A stretch of DNA of 64,000 nucleotides from Blasia pusilla (lineage: Eukaryota; Marchantiophyta; Marchantiopsida; Blasiales), in the NCBI GenBank assembly GCA_050084515.1, contig CM114275.1, forward strand, positions 14,198,001 through 14,262,000, written 5' to 3'. A program made the position numbers and the translations under genes. Positions 1 to 11,470 of the stretch are shown one piece after another. Within the stretch, counting starts at the first letter, position 1. Each line of letters opens with the position of its first letter. Below the pieces are notes generated by a model. That model worked only from the letters and a program-made list of their open reading frames with translations, searched no databases and was not told the DNA's origin.

Positions 1-3000
1 TTCTGGACTCTATCAAATGTTTTTCACAGTAAGCAAAAGACCGTATACTATATTGAAATATATTGTTGTCACACTCACTCTGATTATGAAGATGAAATAA
101 CTAGATAGGAGTTTCAATACGCAGCATGACAAGACAATGGTGATACAGAAGGCGGATTAACCTGAAAGGAGTTTCACTATGCACCATCAGAAGTAAACTC
201 TCAAGATCCAATGCCTCGATAATAATGAGGACACCTTGATGCCTGGCATGCCTGAGAGACTTCTCTACTTCTGGTGTTAAGGCTAATATTTCATTCCTGT
301 TTCCCCCAACTGCAAGGTCCTGCTGTCATTCAACAACAGCACGGACACAAGATAAAACTAAAGCAACCAACTGGAAAAGATTGGTAAGAGTCCAGCAAAG
401 AGAGCACAAGTTCCCAAACAAACTCTACAGGAGCAAATTTGCTGATTCGGCAAGGATTTACCATTTTGTTATCAGATTGAAGTGTGTTAGTATCTGGCAA
501 TCAAAAGGGTCTAATTTCAACAAAAAGTGGCACAACTTCCAATTTCAACTTCTGTGGACAGCAAATAGAAGCTTCCTGCGTAGGCTGTGCAATCACACAT
601 GGATTGTAAGACCTGTAACGTGCGAATTGAAGGTTTCTAATTTAGGTTGACATGGCAAACCTACTAAAAGTTCATCTGAGAGCTGCACACCAATGTTTGA
701 TGCTAGGGTATTAGAGCAATAAGAGTTTTCTCTTGGCTGCCTACCTCAAAAATAATCAACAGCTCTTTCAGACGTGTGAGCTTGCAAACACAAAGTGGTT
801 CATAGTACAAAAGGAATATGTTGTCCAGCAGGAGAGTATGCTCCAGAGCTGCTTCCTCTGCCCACAAATCAGCAGATTGACGGTTCTGGAAAAACACTGT
901 TTGTTAGTGGACTCCAACTCTACATATAAAATTCTTCATGTTGCAAATGTAGAGCTATCCTTCACACCCACCATATAGTGTATCATAATGGTAGGCGAAG
1001 TTTCATAAACACAATTCTCGTCAAAACTATCTAAATGGTTTCAAAATCCTACTTGTAACAATCTAACCAAATTTTCATCTCAAACAAGCTCAAAGAAGGG
1101 AGAGAAACTGGACACCAGATGCTGAGGTTGAGGAGAATTTATAGATTCTTTCAAAACTTCCACAAGCTTATCCTCTAGTCCATCGTTCAACAATCTTGCA
1201 ACCTCCTCGGATATTGCTTGCAAGGACCTTGCAGGAGTATTTTCCTCAGCCACTGCCAAGAATCAGAAATACAAACAAGCATTATGGGATTTCCAGTAAA
1301 TATGAATACTTGGGAGCTTCAAAGTGAGCAATCACTGAGGAGTGCATTGCTCTACTAACTTTAAAAGATGAGGGGGATCGGGCTCTTACTTTGACATGTG
1401 AGTAGAAGCCGTGTAGTTTTCAAGAGACTTTGCCTCTCCATGTAGTAACTCAGCATGATCTGCCATGAAAAGATGGAGAGACCATGCGCAGAAAGTATCA
1501 AAACAAAGTACTTTCACACTTTCAATTTCTTGGGAACATTTCTTCCTGACACACCTCACAGAATGGATCCTTAATCAATAAAAGAGTGAAGGACATGTAC
1601 ACTGCAGAGGGTACTCTTCCTGCCCTGGACCATGTTTACTGGAATCTGCTCCATGAAAGACTCTCCAACTTGTGGTAGGTAACTTACTATAAGGCTCAAA
1701 GGGTGCCAGTTAAATGTAGGCGAAGAAAAAGGATGAAGAACAAGTCTATATAATGCAATCAAAATATTCACTTACGGTTGAAAGAAGCACACTATCAATC
1801 GGAGTAGAGTGAACAGATTCACAAACTCTGCTGGACAGAATATACGCTTGAATCTCATCCAGAACCTTCAACCCACACAGGAAGCACAGATTAGCAAATA
1901 CAATCCAATACTTAACAAAATCGAAATATCTGATTGCTACTCCAACGACAATTTCCAGGGACATCAGTCGGTGAAAAGTCGTTACAACTCTATGAGGTAG
2001 TGACTCTCAGTCACATAATCTATGGTAGGAGAAAGTCGTTATGAAGCGTGCATTCATTTGCGTGGGAGAAAAGCTCTACTCACGAGGTCCTTGCTAACTT
2101 GAAGTGCCACATCCCTCATGGTCGATTTGATCTCCAATATGTGATTCCCCACGGCCACCCGGGAGAAGTTCAACGCAGCTCTTGAAGAAGCACTCGGGGG
2201 CTTGAAATGTGAAAGTGTGTAGAGTAGCCAACGATGATTGACGCGCAGCTTTTCGGCCTGGGCATAGTCCAGAAAAAAATATCAGAAGTCTTTTCCACAA
2301 CGAATTATGATGTAAGAACAGCTGCAAGAGGTTGATCGACATCCCGAATGTCACAGTAAGCGAAACAAATAAACCTTCGAGGAAAAGTCTCACATATCCA
2401 CATACTAAACATTATACTAATCCACCAAACATGTAAATCCTCTCGGCATTCCTCAGTACACAACACTATTTTATGAGCAGAAAGCTCAAATCCATTCCCA
2501 CACTCTTTTCCCACGATGGTAATTTTGATGCTGATCACCGGTCTTCTGATATATTAAATGGTCTTCTAGACGTGAAACTTAAAATAAGCATGCGATGTAG
2601 TCCAGACCAAGGTCATGCTTTCCCAATAATGCAGGTTCCAAGTTCGACTTCATGACTGACTAGTAAAAAATCATTTCTTGAATTCCGTGAAGAGTAGTTA
2701 AAAACGGAATTCGAAGTTGCACTTGAAAGCAAATTAGTAAACTAATTCAGAGTAATTAATTCTTAGGGCACAAGCCAGACGATAGTTAAGCTCGGAGATG
2801 CTCTTCAATGTACCAGTATAGTGTCTCTCCGGAGGCGCTGTTGAGAGTCATCATCAGGTGAGCCTTGTCTTTCTTCGCTGGATGAAAAAGCTGTATCATT
2901 CGAGATGCTTTTGTCCACAGCCTGGAAGAGCTGCGTATGAGAATCCCACCAGAGGTCCTGGTCGACTTTCGCAGCAGAGGCTTCCTCAATAGCAGCGGCG

Positions 3001-3011
3001 ACACTCGCCAT
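1..3011 (-). CDS. NUP188: Nucleoporin NUP188 homologue, N-terminal exons (gene runs off the left edge)
   Basis: NUP188 is a large alpha-helical scaffold protein of the inner ring of the nuclear pore. Seven in-phase minus-strand exons can be read: 3011-2814 (66 codons from ATG, with DLWWDSHTQL), 2257-2084 (NHRWLLYTLSHFKPPSASSR), 1865-1776 (VLDEIQAYILSSRV), 1459-1390 (SYYMERQSLLK), 1252-1116 (ISEEVARLLNDGLEDKL), 885-745 (ADLWAEEAALEHTLLLDNIF) and 319 or 322 to 162 (IIIEALDLESLLLMVH). Most junctions are AG acceptors and GT donors such as GTGAGT, GTAAGT and GTAAGA, and the phases agree. From memory, the order and wording of these segments follow plant NUP188. A short extra exon between 1776 and 1459 is possible, because the plant protein seems a few residues longer there. 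The 1116 donor (GTGTCC) is weak. I see no nonsense codon in these exons, so this looks like a living host gene. Confidence 0.85.
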
Positions 3012-3615
3012 CCTGGCCCCTCACTCTCTTCCCCAATATCTCAAGGCCTAAAATGTACTACCAAAGCATGACAGTTCTCTGCTGCCGCATGTCGCGATCA
3101 CCGTTTCTGCTCCCCCCAAGGCCAAACGTCGATCGTTCCCCGAGTCTTCAAAAGAACATGCAGATAACTCTGAGGGCAATGTCTTAGGCATCACGTCTCC
3201 AAACAATGAAACGAAAGGACAGAGATATCTCATTGAATCTTGTCATCGATAAATCATTCTTCGCCTCGAGGTTTCGTTACCAATCGAGCGCCGATTTCAT
3301 TGAATGTTATTATCGACGAAATGCCACCCTCAAAATGGGCACTTAGTAGCGTTCCCGCCTGAGCACTGACGAAAACACCCGTACACAGCATCATCCACAT
3401 ACAAACATTACTATTTTTTAGATTTAGCATGGTCGACTAATGATGTCCATTTGTCGAGAAGTTTTCCCACCACTTAATGTACTAATGCGATGCAAGGCCA
3501 TGTAAAACAATTTATCTCATTTTTTATTTTATCAAGAAAAAAATATTCTTAGATATCTTCATTTAGTTAAAACATCCTAAAATTTATTTAATGGGAGAAT
3601 CTCTCATACATTATA
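3012..3615. other. Upstream flank of the NUP188 homologue
   Basis: This is the presumed promoter and 5' UTR side of the minus-strand nucleoporin gene. I see no convincing TATA box or other gene. The stretch 3480-3610 is AT-rich and passes into the Helitron-like repeat that starts at 3616. Promoter function is inferred from position only. Confidence 0.35.
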
Positions 3616-4039
3616 CTAGTAAGGTGCTCATACCATACACGATAAATAAAAAGTGTTTAAGGAGTTAGTATATAGCCCGTGAAGGGAGGAGATTAATACT
3701 GTTGCATATAAATTTTTTTTTAAAATTCTGCCCATAGCATGTGAAACATTTTTTCGCTACTCAGTTGTCACGTGTCAAACATAGAGGTGTTTGCAAATCA
3801 AGAAGGCATTCTATCATAATAATATAAATGAGGTGCCCGTGCGATGCAAAGAAAATAAAAACGTGTTTGAAGAGCTAGTGTATAGCCCGTGAAGGGAAGA
3901 GTTTAATGATGCTCTATATAAATTCAAATTTTTTCTTGTTGCCCGTAGTATGTGAAACATTTTCTTGCTGCCTAGTTGCCATGTGTCAAGCAGAAAGGTG
4001 TTTGCAAATCAAGAAGACACTCTCCCATAATAACATAGC
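3616..4039 (-). mobile_element. Non-autonomous Helitron-like element, internal dimer
   Basis: On the minus strand the segment begins near 4039 with GCTATGTTATTATGGGAGAG, close to the Helitron-type starts at 9953, 22672 and 48028, but with G where T of the terminal TC is expected. It ends at 3616 in ACCTTACTAG followed by T, the usual Helitron 3' context. The inside is two related units of about 211-220 bp: compare GCCCGTGAAGGGA near 3675 and 3894, and TTGCAAATCAAGAAG at 3791 and 4002. A hairpin-type GTGCGATGC motif sits near 3840. No protein is encoded. Confidence 0.5.
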
Positions 4040-4818
4040 AACTCGAAAAAGTCGCTAGCAGAGTCCTTGCAGGGAAAGAAATCACGAAGGTGTTCGTACA
4101 TCATACCGGACAACCCTCCAGCTACTATTCTAAGGGAACGCCCGAGTGCCCGTGCAAAGAGGGACGGGTCTAGGCATAAGGTCGTGTCAGGATGGAAGTC
4201 ACGTACAAATGCTGGGATGTTAACCACTGGACAAGGGTGTAGCCTCCGGAGGGCGTCGATGGTAACAATGAAAGGAGGAGCCATATCCATGGGGCGGAGC
4301 GCACGAGCCGCTCGCGAGTACTCCCCGGCTCGCCCAAGTCTCCTACATCGTCGAAATCTGGCCGCTACAAGATTTTTTGCTGGGAGACCACGTGGAGTGC
4401 TACCTCTGGCATATGCCACTAACTCGCTCTGCAGAGACTCCCAATCACCTCCTCGGAAGCACCGCAATCGGGCCACAACCTCTCTATGGCCAGCCTTCCC
4501 TCCTCGGGTATAGCGAAGACACCATCGTGGAAGGAGAAGTAGTAGATACCACGAGAGCTCATCCATAGGATCAAGTGCAATCCTAGATAAGGGAAGGATG
4601 AAAGACTGGCGAAGCTCATCCCGAATAGCATGAAGGATCCTATGAAACAACCTCGGGCAGGGAAAACGGGTCTCAAAGAGACCTATGATAGAAAGAAGGA
4701 GCATAATGAGTGGATAGAAAGAAGGAGCATAATGAGTGGAGTGGAATGGGATGGGATAGAGCGGGAAGGTTGAAGGTGGTGAAGAGGGAGGTTGGGAGGG
4801 GGTTGACGAAATTACCAT
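4009..4818 (-). pseudogene. N-terminal pre-RT segment of a second reverse-transcriptase element
   Basis: A 269-codon open frame starts with a proline/serine-rich stretch. From about residue 95 it carries segments (LPRWCLRYTRGGKAGHREVV, SRAARALRPMDMAPP, VRDFHPD, AGGLSGMMYEHLRDFF) that I recognise as the region just before the RT domain in a LINE-like protein family of green plants and algae. The frame runs into the Helitron-like repeat at 4039, so the RT core is missing. The 22093-22551 frame resembles the C-terminus of the same kind of protein. Whether a Helitron captured this piece or simply interrupted it cannot be told from here. The family assignment is from memory. Confidence 0.5.
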
Positions 4819-4869
4819 CGGATCGAAGATCTGACGGTGCCCGTTAGATCACACCGTGGCCAGATCTTG

Positions 4870-5300
4870 GATCCGACAATATTAAAAAAAAAAAAAATTT
4901 TAAACTTATTTTGTATTTTCGTAATGATTTTTAAACACTAAATTTTATTCTTTTCTCTCCCTTTCTTTTTTCTCTTTTTTTTCCTTTTTTCTCTCTTTTT
5001 ATTTCATGCTTAGGTAGGTTACTTACCCTATCCCTAACCTAACCTAAATTCTTTTTTAAAGTCTTTCCAAAAATTTATGATTTGCAATCTATTCTTTTCT
5101 CTCCCTTCTCTTTCCCTCTGATTCTCCTTTTTTCTTCCCATTAATTTTTCTTCGTTCTCTTTTTACGTCTTTCTCCGATTGGTCAAGACTGCTGAGAGAA
5201 TTAAATGTAAACACTTAATTAATAGTTTTGTGGTGTGTTATGTAGATGGCAAGTGTTATCGGGTCATTTTTGGACGTGGAGAGGCAACCACTCGGTGTTA
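4870..5300. repeat. T/C-rich non-coding repeat related to 47460-47900
   Basis: This is a poly(A/T) run followed by long TTTTCTCTCC-type tracts. It ends in a stretch (GTGGAGAGGCAACCACTCGG near 5276) that matches 47866-47895 (GTGGAGAGAAGACCATTGGG) in the same order. The second copy lies just before a Helitron 3' end, so this is probably the same non-autonomous element without its end. There is no coding capacity. Confidence 0.45.
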
Positions 5301-5824
5301 TCACAGATACACCAATTCCGCAACATATTTCAAGAAGACATATTAACGTAAAAAAAAACACCTCTCCAATGTAAGCACCTTTGTTTTGTGCTCCAACATC
5401 TCCTTTTATGTCATTTTTTTCATATATCTATACTCGTATTGAAACATGGGGGGTTACTATATGAAGAAAGGAAAAAGAATCGGAAGAAATGCATTCTCTA
5501 AAAGAAGTGAAGCCTTTCTTAAAATCTAGCTATTTTTTGGGGACTCTATCCCAGTCGGTTTATTTGCTGACTTGTGCCATTGGTTGAAAGTTTGTGGTCA
5601 ATTTGATTTGATTTGATTTGACACCTGTACGTGCTAAATCGTGTCCTCCAGAGGGAGCTAGACACCTAATAGTCTTTGATCATTCTTTAGAGTCGATAAA
5701 AGGCTTTAGAATCGAGAAGGGAGAGACGGATCTTGATCGGTTACTATTCTGACGGTGGAGCAAGTGGAGGCGCTAGAGTTGAGCTAAGTTTGAAGTCTGA
5801 GGGAGCTGCTGTAGAGAAAATTTG
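5301..5824. other. Unassigned stretch
   Basis: I see no gene here. The only distinct item is a short pentamer microsatellite, about four ATTTG units near 5599-5620. Confidence 0.4.
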
Positions 5825-6060
5825 AATGACAGGAGTTGAAAGGAGATTCCATATTACTGGCATATGCGTAGGGGACGGTGAATTACGTGGGCTGTGATCA
5901 ATTGAGCGATAGGAGTTGAAAGGGGATCCCATGTCAGTGGCATATGCGCAAGGGACACTGAATTACGTGGGATGTGATCAATTGAGCGATAGGAGTTGAA
6001 AGGGGATCCCATGTCACAGGCATATTTCCAGGGGCCCGACATCGACACTTGTTGTCAAGT
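5825..6060. repeat. 80-bp tandem repeat, about three copies
   Basis: The phrase AGGAGTTGAAAGG recurs at 5831, 5911 and 5991, a constant 80-bp period, with GGCATATGCG and GTGAATTACGTGGG also repeated. Units two and three are more alike than unit one. The array lies on the 5' side of the gypsy copy and may be part of its LTR or leader. Confidence 0.75.
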
Positions 6061-9000
6061 TATCCATTTTGGTCTTTTGCCCTGCACGTGTTAGGGATTT
6101 CCGGGTACTGGGCAGTTATTTGGGATATTGAGTTTCGTGCTGATGCTGAGAGCATCATTGATGTATGGGTAAGGGGACATAGACCTGTATGAGATGTCGA
6201 GAGTTGAGGGTGTGTCCTGTTGATGAGATGATAGGATAGTAGATGATTTGCCGCACCACGCCGCTTGTTGCCGCACAACACATATCTCAGTGAGAGAGTG
6301 TAGATTGAGTGCCGCATGTTGGATTGAGTGATTACTCGCAAGATTGAGAGTGATCGTGTGAGAGGGGCACAAGGGTCATCACGACATCCTTTCAGGACTT
6401 TGAGAGGCGAGGTTGTCGCGACCCTCATGACCAAACAAGTGCCAAGCGGAACATCGGAACATTAGCGGGCTCACTCTAAGATGGTTTGCGCGTTGGAGTT
6501 GTCTCAAAGAGGAGACAAGAGACGAGACGCAAACGAGGAGTCGCGTTTCAGGTGTTATGGTTGCGACTGAGAAACCTGGACCAAACGCAGAATGAGACTT
6601 GAAAGAAATCGAGTCTAGGAAGTGGGTTGCCAAAGGGAAGATCCGGATTTGGAACGCCACTAGCGTTTGAGAGTTTCTGACTGTATTTATGACCATAACT
6701 TTTAGCGCCAAGATGCGTTTGGAGCAAATAAGGGTGCGTTGGAAAGCTTTTGGAGAGCCGGTCCAAATGCATAAGCAACGGCCGAGATACGACCCGAAAA
6801 CGACTGTAAGTGGAGTCGGGTTGAGGGCCACAATGAAGGGCCCGACCCTCTTTTCCCAAAGGGAAGGGGTTATTGGAGAACCCCAGAAGTACTAGTAAGG
6901 GGGAAGGTCTCCGAGAGTGCTTGGAACCCAAACCCCACTTTGGGCGCCGCGGGGCGGCTCAAGGGCATGGAACGGAACGCGAGTTTGGGCGTTGGGTTGG
7001 AAAACCTGCACCAAGTCCATTGAGGCGATTTTAGACATCCCTCTTGGATTTCACACCGCGACTCAATTACTTGGGTCTCGGTTCGGAACTCACCCGAGGA
7101 CCGTTGAACAGTTGGGATCGCTAGGCGCGCAAGGGCCGTTTCAGATCCCTGGACCAACCAGGAAGTCTCTTCCAAGTCTTGAAGGACTTGCCATGTTTTA
7201 GAAGCTAGGAACTAAGGAAGGTTGAGCTTGATGAGACGCCGAGTTGAGGACTCGGTGGGTTGGAACGCCGGTTGGCCCAAACCCGACTAACGAGAGTGCG
7301 TGTTTGGGTGCAGATCGGCGATGAGTTCGTGACCTACTGAACGCACACTTCCGCAACACTAAAGATTGACGTTCAAGGAGAGTAGGGGCGTGACAGAGGT
7401 GGTGGACCTGAGAGTAGCTGTAGAGGGTTTACTCGGAGTGGTGCGAGATTTCGAGAGTCTCCACGTGAAAGACCACCTTGATTTCCTTTTGTGTCGTATT
7501 TAGACGAGGGAGAGAATATAGAGGAGTGTGCTAGTGATCCACCACACACATTGAGTGGTCCTACCAGTTGGGCGTACGAGATGGATGACCGGGGTAGAGG
7601 ACCCCGTAGGTTTTTGGGTGCTATAGGCACTATAGAGTTACACGACTTCATTGTGGAGTTTAGGAGTTGGTGTGACTCATAGCGGGTTAGGAACTCCAAA
7701 GAGTTCAACCCGTTTACAACATGGAATGGAATGTTCCAACATTTAGAGGAGGCACCCATGGACGATTACTATGAGTTCTCGTAGAGATATGCCCATGAGA
7801 TTGAGGAGTGGAGACTCTACTAAGACCCACACTAAGTATCATGGACTGAGCTGTTACCAGATGAGGAGGAGGAGTCAAGAGAGGGTTTCTCCACCAGTGA
7901 TGTTGTAGGAGGGGTGACTCGCACTAGAGCTGTTGCATCGTCTAGTCAATCCGCTGGCTGAGTCCTTCGTTGAGTTGAGGGCGAGCTACTAGGGGGTATG
8001 AACGGAGAAGTTGCAGAGCATCCACGACATCCAGAGGCGCTTAGGTGAGAGTTTTCGTGAGGCCTACACGTGCTTGTGTCAGTTGATTAACGTCACTCAA
8101 AGGGTGACAGAAGCTCAGGCTATCCAGTCATGGTACGTAATGTTGGACCGGACCCTGCGGATACGTTTGTGGGAGGGGTGCTTCTTATGAACACCTCCCT
8201 TGTATTGAGAGATGTTTTTAGGACCGTCGAGAACATTGAATGTAACATGGCGGAGAAGACCGTAGCCACCATGGGTTCTAGGCGAGAGTAGTCACGATTT
8301 CCTACACCATCTGTGTAGCAACAAGGATTCCGAGATAGGTCTATGGCACCACAAGCTCAAGGAGGAGGAGATGGGGCTACACCGGGAGGTTATCAGTGTG
8401 ACTATTGTCAGAGGTACGCGCCAGGTGTTTCAGCTTGCACCTTTAGTTACCTTCGGACCGAGGGCTAGAGAGGGCACTAGAGGGAGTTGCCCGTCCGGGT
8501 GGGCCTAGAGGTCGTACACTAGGTGGTCCCGTTGGGGGACGAGGAGTCGGATTCGCCCGAGGGGGTGGTGGAGTTGTCCATGGAGGAGGTAGAGTTCCCC
8601 CAGCTAGACGCGTTGAGGGAGATGTTGGGCGTGAGGCTGGGATGGCTACTCAGATACAACAGCTACTGCAATAGACTGCCACTATGGCATTGAGGTTATC
8701 TGATGCCGGATCCGTGGCATCAACGTCTTATGGAGCCGCCGGAGATATGGAGGATCTTGGTTGGATGTGCGGGATTGCCCAAATGGAGGCCGCCATAGTT
8801 GTTACGCGTGGAGTAGTAGCAGAGTTGGATCCACATCGGGGGTAAGCAAAGAAATAGACCAGACTTCCTCAGTCTTTCATGATGTCTGAGGCGATGAGGA
8901 CCCCATTGATGGGTTCTCATCAGAGTTCCTAGAGAGTTGGTGATGTTGTTGGTGTGCAGGCACGAAGGATGATGGGAGAAGCGAGTGAGACGACTCCTAT

Positions 9001-9480
9001 TGGTTAATCGACTTTTGGTAATGAAATTGTAAGCGTCCCCCATACCAAAATTAAAGTAATATAGTGTCGTACTCAAGAATTCTTACAAAACAAAGACTAG
9101 AAGGACTACCCGCCCACCCCAATGTTGTCGGAGAATTATGAGTAGAAAATTGATTCTACACCAATCGACAACATTACTTCGACGTTGTCGTAGCCTGCAA
9201 AATCTCAACAAGATATTACTCTCAATATCATTGGCTTTGCAAAATTGATAGAGTAGGTATAGAATACTACAGACATGTACGAAGAAATTCTTTCTCAACG
9301 TGAATCTTCCATAATCTACTTCGGGAAACGATGGGTGCAATGCATTCACAGAACTGGATAAAGCATATGCCATTATGGAAAGATAAGATAAAACCGGTAT
9401 GAATTTGAAAGATAGGTTATGATTATGCCCACTTTGAGAATGTTCAAACACTTTTAATTGAATTTCCACAATTCGTCTCG
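6061..9480 (+). mobile_element. Degenerate Ty3/gypsy copy, leader and gag region, split by a solo LTR
   Basis: 6160-6413 and 7396-8300 align, in the opposite orientation, with 43515-44850. Both have GGACATAGACCT, GATTTGCCGCACCA and GAGAGGGGCAC in the leader, then a gag-like frame with GPTSWAYEMDDRGRGPRR, GTIELHDFI, FRSWCDS and FNPFTTWNGMFQ. The plus-strand frame has many stops and shifts, so no product is expected. 8300-9480 continues the old element in broken frames (for example GGYQCDYCQ near 8385), with no RT or integrase I can recognise. The gag assignment rests on context, since the other copy is linked to a clear gypsy RT/RNase H. Confidence 0.6.
6414..7395. mobile_element. Solo LTR (982 bp) with 5-bp target duplication
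   Basis: The segment starts TGTCGCGACCCT and ends AGGGGCGTGACA, which are near-perfect inverted termini with TG and CA ends. It is flanked by GAGGT at 6409-6413 and again at 7396-7400. Removing it and one GAGGT restores continuity with the second gypsy copy (GAGGCGAGGT then GTGRAC). No coding frame inside is convincing. This is the standard footprint of LTR-LTR recombination. Confidence 0.85.
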
Positions 9481-9950
9481 TTCACTTGTGTAAGTCGTTT
9501 CTCTATAGCACAGTAGCAATTAGTTACAGGTTTGGGCGAATTCCTAAGGTGTCGATGACGGCGTGCGTAGATTTACTACGTAGCGTATCCTTAGGATATA
9601 TCATGGGCCTTGACCAGATCTCATGGCCCCTGATTCTTCATGTTTGCGTAAGTTCCACATGGATAACATGCCCTTTCTCTGCACCAAAAGTTGATGTGTC
9701 GCAACCCGGTTCTAGCCCTAATTTTTAGCTAGTGCTTGTTAGGGCCATAATTAAAGGAGGACATGGTTAGAGAAACCCTCCTCCTATATTGGCACGTGTC
9801 CTTTCAACCCTCATCCGGTGTTGACAAGTGTCATATTTAAGAGAATAGCTACATTAGGAGGCCAAGGATTTAACATATGCCTTTCCCCTTACCACACTAG
9901 AAGGTGGAGGAAAAACCTTTAGTCCTGCACTTAACCACGGGCATTATGCT
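9481..9950. other. Unassigned stretch
   Basis: I recognise nothing here. CCACGGGCATTATGCTA at 9936-9952 resembles a decayed Helitron 3' end directly before the 5' end that starts at 9953. Confidence 0.3.
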
Positions 9951-9952
9951 AA

Positions 9953-10160
9953 TCTATGTTATTATAGGAGAGAACCTTCTTGATTTGCAAACACCTCTCT
10001 ACTTGACACATGACAACTAGGCAACAAGAAAATGTTTCACATGCTATGGGCAAGAAGAAATTGTTTTGAATTTATGTGCAGATCACTAATATATTTCCTT
10101 CACGGACTTTACACTAGCTCTTCAAACATTTTTTTATTTCCCTTTCATTGATGCATTCAA
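9953..10160 (+). mobile_element. Helitron-like 5' end fragment
   Basis: It starts A|TCTATGTTATTATAGGAGAG. It then follows the 3616-4039 repeat in opposite orientation: CTTGATTTGCAAACACCTCT, GACAACTAGGCAACAAG, TGTTTCACATGCTATGGGC, CTTCACGG and TAGCTCTTCAAACA. Similarity fades after 10150 and no CTAG terminus follows. Confidence 0.55.
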
Positions 10161-11009
10161 AACCATGTACATTATCAGGTTGAGGACTGTTGTAATTTCA
10201 TCTACTATATTGCTAACAAGCAGCAAACTAGCCCCCTTCTCAATTTCCGTTTGTGCATCTGATAGTGACATAGTTGTCTACGAAGCATTTTTGTGTATTT
10301 CTCTTCCGTAAGCTTTCAGATCCCCGGGTATGCTCTACCACCACTTAAAGTGAGAGCCTTGGTTTTTTTCATTTATTCCCAGGCTCCCACTATTCATGAG
10401 TTCATGAGTTCATGTCTATTAATCACAATTGAGTATATGTTTTCTGTCCAACTGCAACTACCTTTTTGTTATGAAATTTATACATCTCATAACTCGAATG
10501 GTATGACAATGCGTGATGTATTATAGTCATTGCATGTCACTCTGCTCTTCATTTGATAGGAATCTAGATACTTTTTGTTTGTTCAACGCCACTGACTTTC
10601 TATTTACTGTTTGTAGCTAAAAGTACTTGAGCATAGAGTAGTAGAGGTTCTACATACGAGGTACGTCACTAACCACCCACTTTTCAACAATTAATTTCCT
10701 TTTGTTATATTTCTTTTGTGCATATATGTGAAGCTGATAATAGTTAGCAACTACTCCTCAAATATGAAAACGTGGCACCATGATATTTTGGGATTTATCT
10801 GCACCACATAATGTTCACCATTTTCTCCCCTAAACTTAACTATCCTATAACCCGTGGTACCTAGGTTTGTACCAAAGATACTTTTTAAATTTGAGTAAAG
10901 CCGAATTCTTGTACCTTCAGCGCCACTTTGGTACTTACTATTGCATTCCCGTATGGCTACAATCCTGCCACTATTTCATCTTATAGCCAAAATGGGATGA
11001 GATGTGGCT
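10161..11009. other. Unassigned AT-rich stretch
   Basis: I see no gene I can name. An AG...GT-bounded stretch at about 10618-10661 would read LKVLEHRVVEVLHTR on the plus strand, but no partner exon was found. Confidence 0.25.
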
Positions 11010-11470
11010 ATATCCTATGCTTGTATATTGTGAACAAGGATACCTACTTGCAAGGATCTCCACGTTCTTACGACATATTATCGCACGTCATAGAACTGGG
11101 TCACATAGGCTAGGAATGGAGGAAGGACGATGGTTTAAAATTGATAGAAGTGAACAAATTTGTAGGTTATGTGACGGAGAAAATATTGAGGATGAAGAGC
11201 ATGTGTTTGTTACATGTCCAAGGTATGAAGAGATTAGACTAGCTCATAAAATAGATGTGGATAATTTCTATTCTTTACTACAGCTAGTGCCGTATGATTT
11301 AGGTTGTTATATTAGGGACATCATTATTCATCGCTCAAGTGCTCTAGGTTGTAGCTAGGAGAAGGTCTTAAGGATCTTTTTCAGGGTCAGTGCATGAATG
11401 ACTTGTAATGTGTTTTTCAGCCTTTTAACCCTTTGGGTCCCACTGGCTTGATATATTTACCATTTACCAT
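11010..11470 (+). mobile_element. LINE, 5'-truncated 3' end (copy a)
   Basis: The element begins abruptly in the ORF2 C-terminus (YPMLVYCEQGYLLARIS). It keeps the CCHC finger (CRLCDGENIEDEEH, then C four residues on), stops at 11356-11358, has about 100 bp of 3' UTR (TTTTTCAGGGTCAGTG, GGGTCCCACTGGCTTGAT) and ends in TTTACCATTTACCAT at 11457-11471. The finger probably binds the element RNA. 5' truncation is normal for LINE integration. Confidence 0.85.

Noticed and set aside
381-978. Plus-strand frames at 381-650 and 733-978
   Set aside because: They lie opposite introns and an exon of the NUP188 homologue and show no recognisable protein.
1640-1675. A small NUP188 exon reading GESFMEQIP
   Set aside because: An AG acceptor and a GTAAAC donor exist, but the 29-nt length breaks the frame of the next exon. 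Left as an open gap.
2560-2655. Additional NUP188 exon reading LEPALLGKHDLGLDYIACL
   Set aside because: The frame is open, but exon 1 (ending 2814) and exon 2 (starting 2257) join in phase and give the expected spacing without it.
5015-5045. Telomere-like TACCCTATCCCTAACC
   Set aside because: Only two or three degenerate units within a T/C-rich repeat.
10618-10661. Possible isolated exon LKVLEHRVVEVLHTR
   Set aside because: AG and GT borders are present but there is no partner exon and no family recognition.
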